Shown here piece after piece: positions 50,843 through 54,858 of a stretch of 54,858 nt of DNA. Source of the stretch: Thalassospira sp. MCCC 1A01428. GTDB lineage: Bacteria > Pseudomonadota > Alphaproteobacteria > Rhodospirillales > Thalassospiraceae. The notes beneath the pieces are model-generated. The model worked only from the letters and a program-made list of their open reading frames with translations, made no database searches and was not told where the DNA came from. The translations under genes were made by a program, and so were the position numbers. The stretch is taken from the NCBI RefSeq assembly GCF_002115825.1, contig NZ_JFJZ01000031.1:1-54858 (forward strand), written 5' to 3'. Within the stretch, counting starts at the first letter, position 1. Each line of letters starts with the position of its first letter.

Positions 50843-53647
50843 ATGTTCGATGATCGCACCGAAACCCAGCCCCGTTTTTTGCCCCCCGACGCGCCGGTTA
50901 TGGTCGCCGGGCTGCGCCATGCTGTGTTTTTAACCCCCGATGGCGAGGTCGAGGAAATGCCGCTGGCCGCTGCGGCCAAGCGGGCCCGCGCCCAGCGCCC
51001 GATCATTGTTCACATGCCCGCCACCGCCAAACGCCTGCGCATTGATGGTTTTATCGGCCATGATTTGCTGGAACTTTTTGCCTTTGTCCGCCCGGCACAG
51101 TTTTGCGTGCCCACCCCACGCGGCATGGCCCTGGCCACCGGGCAAAAGGCCTGCGATGATTTGATCGGTCAAGCCGAGGCGCTGGCCGAAGCGATGAAAC
51201 GCCTGCTTCAGGAACTGGCCGTTCTGCCCGGTGAAAAACGCGGGCGCGCCCTTTCAATTGCCTGGCCGATGGCGCGCGGGCAATGGCCGTGGGGCGTTTC
51301 GGTTTTGGCCGCGATGGGGGCTGATGGCGATGGCCCGCACCGCTTTGCGGTTTATGAAGGGCTTAAAATCTGGAAAAAGCTGGGCGAATGGTCCGAACAT
51401 GCACCACCGCCGCCGCCCGGAAACACCCCGGTTGAACCTGGCGAAGCGCGCGAACGGTTGCTTAAATTGCTGGGCGAAGGGGCCGAAGAACGCCCGCAAC
51501 AGGCCGATTATTCATCAGCTGTGTGTTCCGCCTTTGCCCCACGCACCAGCGATGGCGCACCCAATATCGTTTTGGCCGAAGCCGGAACCGGCACGGGCAA
51601 AACCCTTGGTTACGTTGCCCCGGCATCGGTCTGGGCGGAAAAAAACGAAGGTGCGGTCTGGATTTCCACCTATACCCGCAACCTGCAACGCCAGATCGAC
51701 GGCGAATTAAACCGCCTGTATCCCGACCCGCGCGACAAACGCCGCAAGGCCGTGGTGCGCAAGGGCCGCGAAAACTATCTGTGCCTGTTAAACTTTGAAG
51801 AAGCCCAACGCCCGCTGGCCCAGCAACCCCGCCAGGCCATTCCGCTGGGTTTGATGGCGCGCTGGGCGGCGGCCACGCGTGATGGCGATATGGTCGGCGG
51901 CGATTTCCCGGCATGGCTGACCGAACTGATCGGCGCGCGCTTTACATCCGCCCTGGCGGATCAGCGCGGCGAATGTATTTATGCCGCCTGCCCGCATTAT
52001 TCGCGCTGCTTTGTTGAAAAAACCGTGCGCCGGGCACGCTCGGCCGAAATCGTCGTCGCCAACCATGCCCTTGTGATGGTGCAGGCCGCCCTTGGCGGGC
52101 TTGATGATGCCTCGATGCCAACACGGTATGTCTTTGACGAAGGCCATCATTTGTTTGATGCCGCCGACAAGGCATTTTCCGCCCATCTGACCGGGCAGGA
52201 AGGGGCCGAATTGCGCCGCTGGCTTTTGGGGGCTGAAAACAAAGGCAGTTCACGCGCACGCGGCCTGAAACAGCGCCTTGAAAGCCTGATTAACGACCGC
52301 GAAGAACTGCGTGATGCCGTTAACGCCGTAATCGTTGCCGCCAAATGCCTGCCCGATCAGGGCTGGTTGATGCGCCTTCACGACGGTGTTGACCATGCCA
52401 GTGGCCCGGCCGAAATTTTCCTCGCCCATGTCAAGGCGCAGGTGATGGCGCGTGCCGCGGAAAAGGACCGGGGCTATTCGATAGAAACCGATTGCAAACC
52501 CGCCGTGACCGAGGTTCTTGCCAGTGCTGCCGATCTTGATCGTGCGCTGGCCTCGCTTGAAAAACCGGCCAAGGCGCTGATCAAAATCATCGCCCATATG
52601 CTTGATGAAAAAGCCGACGAGCTTGATTCCGCCGAACGCCAGCGTCTCGATGCTGCCATTCGATCCTTGGAACGGCGCGCCATCATGCAGGTTGCTGCCT
52701 GGCGCGGTATGCTGGAATCGCTGGTGGATGCGACGCCAGCCGAATATGTCGACTGGTTTGCCATCGAACGCCAGTTTGGCCGCGATTTTGATATTGGCAT
52801 GCACCGCCATTATATAGATCCGACCTTGCCGCTGACCGCTGCCCTGGCCCCCACAACGCATGGCATGGTCGTCACATCGGCCACCTTGCGCGATGGCACC
52901 GGCGATGAAATGTTTGACTGGGGCGTTGCCGAAGACCGCACCGGGGCCTCGCACATGCCGCTGCCGGCTGTACGTGCAGCCATGAAAAGCCCCTATGACT
53001 ATCGCAAGCAAACCCGGGTTTTTATCGTTAATGATCTGGCGCGCGACAATGCCGACCAAATTGCAGCCGCCTATCGCGAACTGTTTTTGGCATCCGGCGG
53101 CGGTGCGCTGGGCCTGTTTACGGCCATTACCCGCCTGCGCGCGGTTTATGAACGCCTGACCGGCCCGCTGGACGAAGCCGGTTTGCAATTGCTGGCCCAG
53201 CATATGGATGGCATGGATGTTTCCACCCTGATCGATATTTTCCGGGTTGAACGCGATGCCTGCCTGCTCGGCACCGATGCCATTCGCGACGGGGTGGATG
53301 TGCCCGGTGACAGCCTGCGTTTAATTGTATTTGACCGCGTGCCCTGGCCCCGGCCCGATATTTTGCATCGGGCGCGCAAGGCGGCATTCCATGGCGCACG
53401 ATACGACGACATGATCACGCGCCTGCGCATGAAACAGGCCTTTGGCCGCCTGGTACGCCGCGCCGAAGACCGCGGGGTTTTCGTGTTGCTTGATAACCGC
53501 ATGCCCTCGCGCCTGCTCGGCGCCTTTCCCGAGGACGTAACCGTTCAGCGTGTCGGCCTGAAAGAAGCCATCGAACAAACCCGCCTGTTCCTTAATCCCG
53601 GCCAGCCCGGTGAGCCAGACGAATTTAACGACGAATTACCGTTTTAA
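50843..53647 (+). CDS. DinG/XPD-like ATP-dependent DNA helicase
   Basis: Encodes 934 residues (a GTG 18 nt earlier would add six). The helicase core has Walker A AGTGTGKT, the DEGH box (VFDEGHH) and later motifs such as GVDVPGDSLRLIVFDRVPWP and MKQAFGRLVRR. Four cysteines that bind an iron-sulfur cluster in this family are present around the second ATPase region (NYLC, then EC, AAC, RC in CIYAACPHYSRC). It unwinds forked or R-loop DNA in repair. An N-terminal region of about 230 residues precedes the core, as in many alphaproteobacterial members. Confidence 0.9.
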   Translation: MFDDRTETQPRFLPPDAPVMVAGLRHAVFLTPDGEVEEMPLAAAAKRARAQRPIIVHMPATAKRLRIDGFIGHDLLELFAFVRPAQFCVPTPRGMALATGQKACDDLIGQAEALAEAMKRLLQELAVLPGEKRGRALSIAWPMARGQWPWGVSVLAAMGADGDGPHRFAVYEGLKIWKKLGEWSEHAPPPPPGNTPVEPGEARERLLKLLGEGAEERPQQADYSSAVCSAFAPRTSDGAPNIVLAEAGTGTGKTLGYVAPASVWAEKNEGAVWISTYTRNLQRQIDGELNRLYPDPRDKRRKAVVRKGRENYLCLLNFEEAQRPLAQQPRQAIPLGLMARWAAATRDGDMVGGDFPAWLTELIGARFTSALADQRGECIYAACPHYSRCFVEKTVRRARSAEIVVANHALVMVQAALGGLDDASMPTRYVFDEGHHLFDAADKAFSAHLTGQEGAELRRWLLGAENKGSSRARGLKQRLESLINDREELRDAVNAVIVAAKCLPDQGWLMRLHDGVDHASGPAEIFLAHVKAQVMARAAEKDRGYSIETDCKPAVTEVLASAADLDRALASLEKPAKALIKIIAHMLDEKADELDSAERQRLDAAIRSLERRAIMQVAAWRGMLESLVDATPAEYVDWFAIERQFGRDFDIGMHRHYIDPTLPLTAALAPTTHGMVVTSATLRDGTGDEMFDWGVAEDRTGASHMPLPAVRAAMKSPYDYRKQTRVFIVNDLARDNADQIAAAYRELFLASGGGALGLFTAITRLRAVYERLTGPLDEAGLQLLAQHMDGMDVSTLIDIFRVERDACLLGTDAIRDGVDVPGDSLRLIVFDRVPWPRPDILHRARKAAFHGARYDDMITRLRMKQAFGRLVRRAEDRGVFVLLDNRMPSRLLGAFPEDVTVQRVGLKEAIEQTRLFLNPGQPGEPDEFNDELPF

Positions 53648-53844
53648 GGCCTTTTGCCTGTAATCCCGCACATCCCCAAAACGCCGGTCCAGCAGGCATC
53701 ACAGGCCAGCAAAATAGCGCACGCCCCTGCACGGCCCAAACGCAACCGAAAATAGATTTCAATCAAATTTTCGCCATATTACGCGCAAAGGTTGGGGCCC
53801 TACCCTGACGCGCCATAAAGATATAAAGATATGGAGGAAAACTG

Positions 53845-54858
53845 ATGAAATCTGCCTTGCGCCGGAACCTGACGGGGTGCGCCTTGTCCCTGACCGTCCT
53901 GCTCGCAGCAGCGGTCTCTGCCCAGGCGGCCAATGATCCCTGCCCGCCCCTGATCCCGCCGCTTGACATGCAAAAAATAATGACCGACCCCGATTTGACC
54001 GATGCCGAACGCCTGAAATTGCTGCAAAATTCCGGGCGCGACATTCGGGAGCCAGCCACATGGTCGGGCTGTCATACTGTTATCGACAAAATCGACATTC
54101 ATGCCGCCGTTAAAATCGAACCGGGCACCGTGCTGAAATTCAGGGAAAATGCCGGGCTCGATATTAATCGGGGTGGGTCTCTTGATGCCAAGGGCACAGC
54201 AGACAAGCCGGTTGTATTCACCGCAGAAGACGAAATAAAGGGCTACTGGTACGGGCTGTATTTCGAGTCAAACAGCAGTAAAAACCGCCTGATTCACAGC
54301 CAAATTTCCTATGCCGGTGGTGGCCAGAAAGGCGGCAGCGGGCGCGCCATGAAACGCGCCATCGGCGATTCCGCCCCACCAACACGGGCGGTCATGATCC
54401 ATGAAGGCGCATCGGTGCGCATTGAAAACACCCATATCGAACATGCAAAGGGATATGGCATTGAAGCACTGGGCACGCTTCAGGCTTTCAACCATAACCA
54501 GATCGACCACACCGACATTCCCGCCCGCCTGCAACCCGATGATGTCGGCATGATCGATGCAGAAAGCACCTTTAGCGACAACACCAAAGACCAGATCGAT
54601 ATTATCGGCCTTGGCGCCCTGAACAAGGATGCAAGCTGGGTAAATCCCGGCATTCCCTATGTCTGGCACTACAACACAACTGTTGCCGCCAATCTGGAAC
54701 TTCAGCCGGGTGTTGAAATCCTGATGGCGCCCGAAGCCAGCATGAGCATCGATCACAATGGCTCGCTCAAGGCTGTTGGCACCGCAGAAAACCACATTGT
54801 CATTCACGGCGTCAGTTCTTTGTCCGGTTCCTGGGATGCTGGATTCAAAATTCAAGTG
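53845..54858 (+). CDS. Secreted right-handed beta-helix-like protein, partial
   Basis: The gene begins with ATG (GGAGG 7 nt upstream) and runs off the right end of the window after 338 residues without a stop. A signal peptide (about 1-31, cleavage near AQA-A) precedes about 40 helical residues and then repeats of the type IEPGTVLKF and GSLDAKGTADKPVVFT, VRIENTHIEHA and LELQPGVEILMAPEAS, which recur like turns of a right-handed beta helix. Such proteins are secreted or outer-membrane polysaccharide-binding or lyase-like; no catalytic residue can be named. The C-terminus is missing. Confidence 0.75.
   Translation, partial: MKSALRRNLTGCALSLTVLLAAAVSAQAANDPCPPLIPPLDMQKIMTDPDLTDAERLKLLQNSGRDIREPATWSGCHTVIDKIDIHAAVKIEPGTVLKFRENAGLDINRGGSLDAKGTADKPVVFTAEDEIKGYWYGLYFESNSSKNRLIHSQISYAGGGQKGGSGRAMKRAIGDSAPPTRAVMIHEGASVRIENTHIEHAKGYGIEALGTLQAFNHNQIDHTDIPARLQPDDVGMIDAESTFSDNTKDQIDIIGLGALNKDASWVNPGIPYVWHYNTTVAANLELQPGVEILMAPEASMSIDHNGSLKAVGTAENHIVIHGVSSLSGSWDAGFKIQV

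Overview
The window looks like chromosomal DNA of a free-living marine-type alphaproteobacterium, most likely Rhodospirillales and possibly Thalassospira. This rests on the overall protein flavour, a class I lysyl-tRNA synthetase, a GTA-type holin family, two large chemoreceptors and a c-di-GMP signalling protein. The genus is an inference, not a database result. No rRNA, tRNA, insertion sequence or integrase was found.

Layout. 1-2969: an AT-richer left edge with a broken coding fragment and a small membrane protein, then two divergent glutathione S-transferases sharing a palindrome, and an ExoD-family gene. 3043-20379: a prophage-like block. Read on the minus strand from 19316 to 3043 it has T7-type virion order: two unknown genes, portal, unknown, scaffold, capsid, small head gene, gp11-like and gp12-like tail tube genes, a coiled-coil protein, T7-type fibre, carbohydrate-binding-like protein, small and large terminase, then SleB hydrolase and 3-TM holin. 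A LexA-like self-cleaving repressor sits divergently at 19759-20379. Polymerases, integrase and the large T7 ejection proteins are absent, so this is a virion-plus-lysis cassette rather than an obvious full phage. A plus-strand gene inside it (14133-14900) resembles a YafK-type L,D-transpeptidase whose catalytic cysteine is missing. 20382-21077: a CRISPR array of 11 repeats of 36 bp with 10 spacers of 29-31 bp, type II-C-like, starting 3 nt after the repressor stop codon and followed by one strong terminator. No cas gene or tracrRNA was found in the window.

21249-30738: an AfuABC-like (hexose-phosphate type) ABC transporter with an inositol-monophosphatase-family enzyme and a LacI regulator; three identical 12-bp palindromes mark the likely regulon. 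Then a class IV aminotransferase, a YgjV-like membrane protein and a DUF4136-like lipoprotein. 30926-41629: lysK, a chemoreceptor, a PAS/HisKA_2 kinase overlapping a receiver-PAS-GGDEF-EAL protein, and a dCache chemoreceptor. 41826-45479: a MAPEG-like protein; ohrR, an exported alpha/beta hydrolase and ohr around a set of repeated operators; and a Fic protein whose inhibitory glutamate is replaced. 46065-48989: a cif-type locus (TetR, MFS, Cif epoxide hydrolase) in which the MFS carries an amber codon and Cif has lysine where the catalytic glutamate is expected. 49154-54858: LysE exporter, AraC regulator, DinG/XPD-type Fe-S helicase, and a secreted beta-helix-like protein that runs off the window.

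The most novel element is the junction of a T7-like virion cassette, its LexA-like repressor, and a cas-less type II-C-like CRISPR array apparently in one transcription unit with that repressor. The cif-locus decay and the rewired Fic protein are the clearest residue-level oddities.
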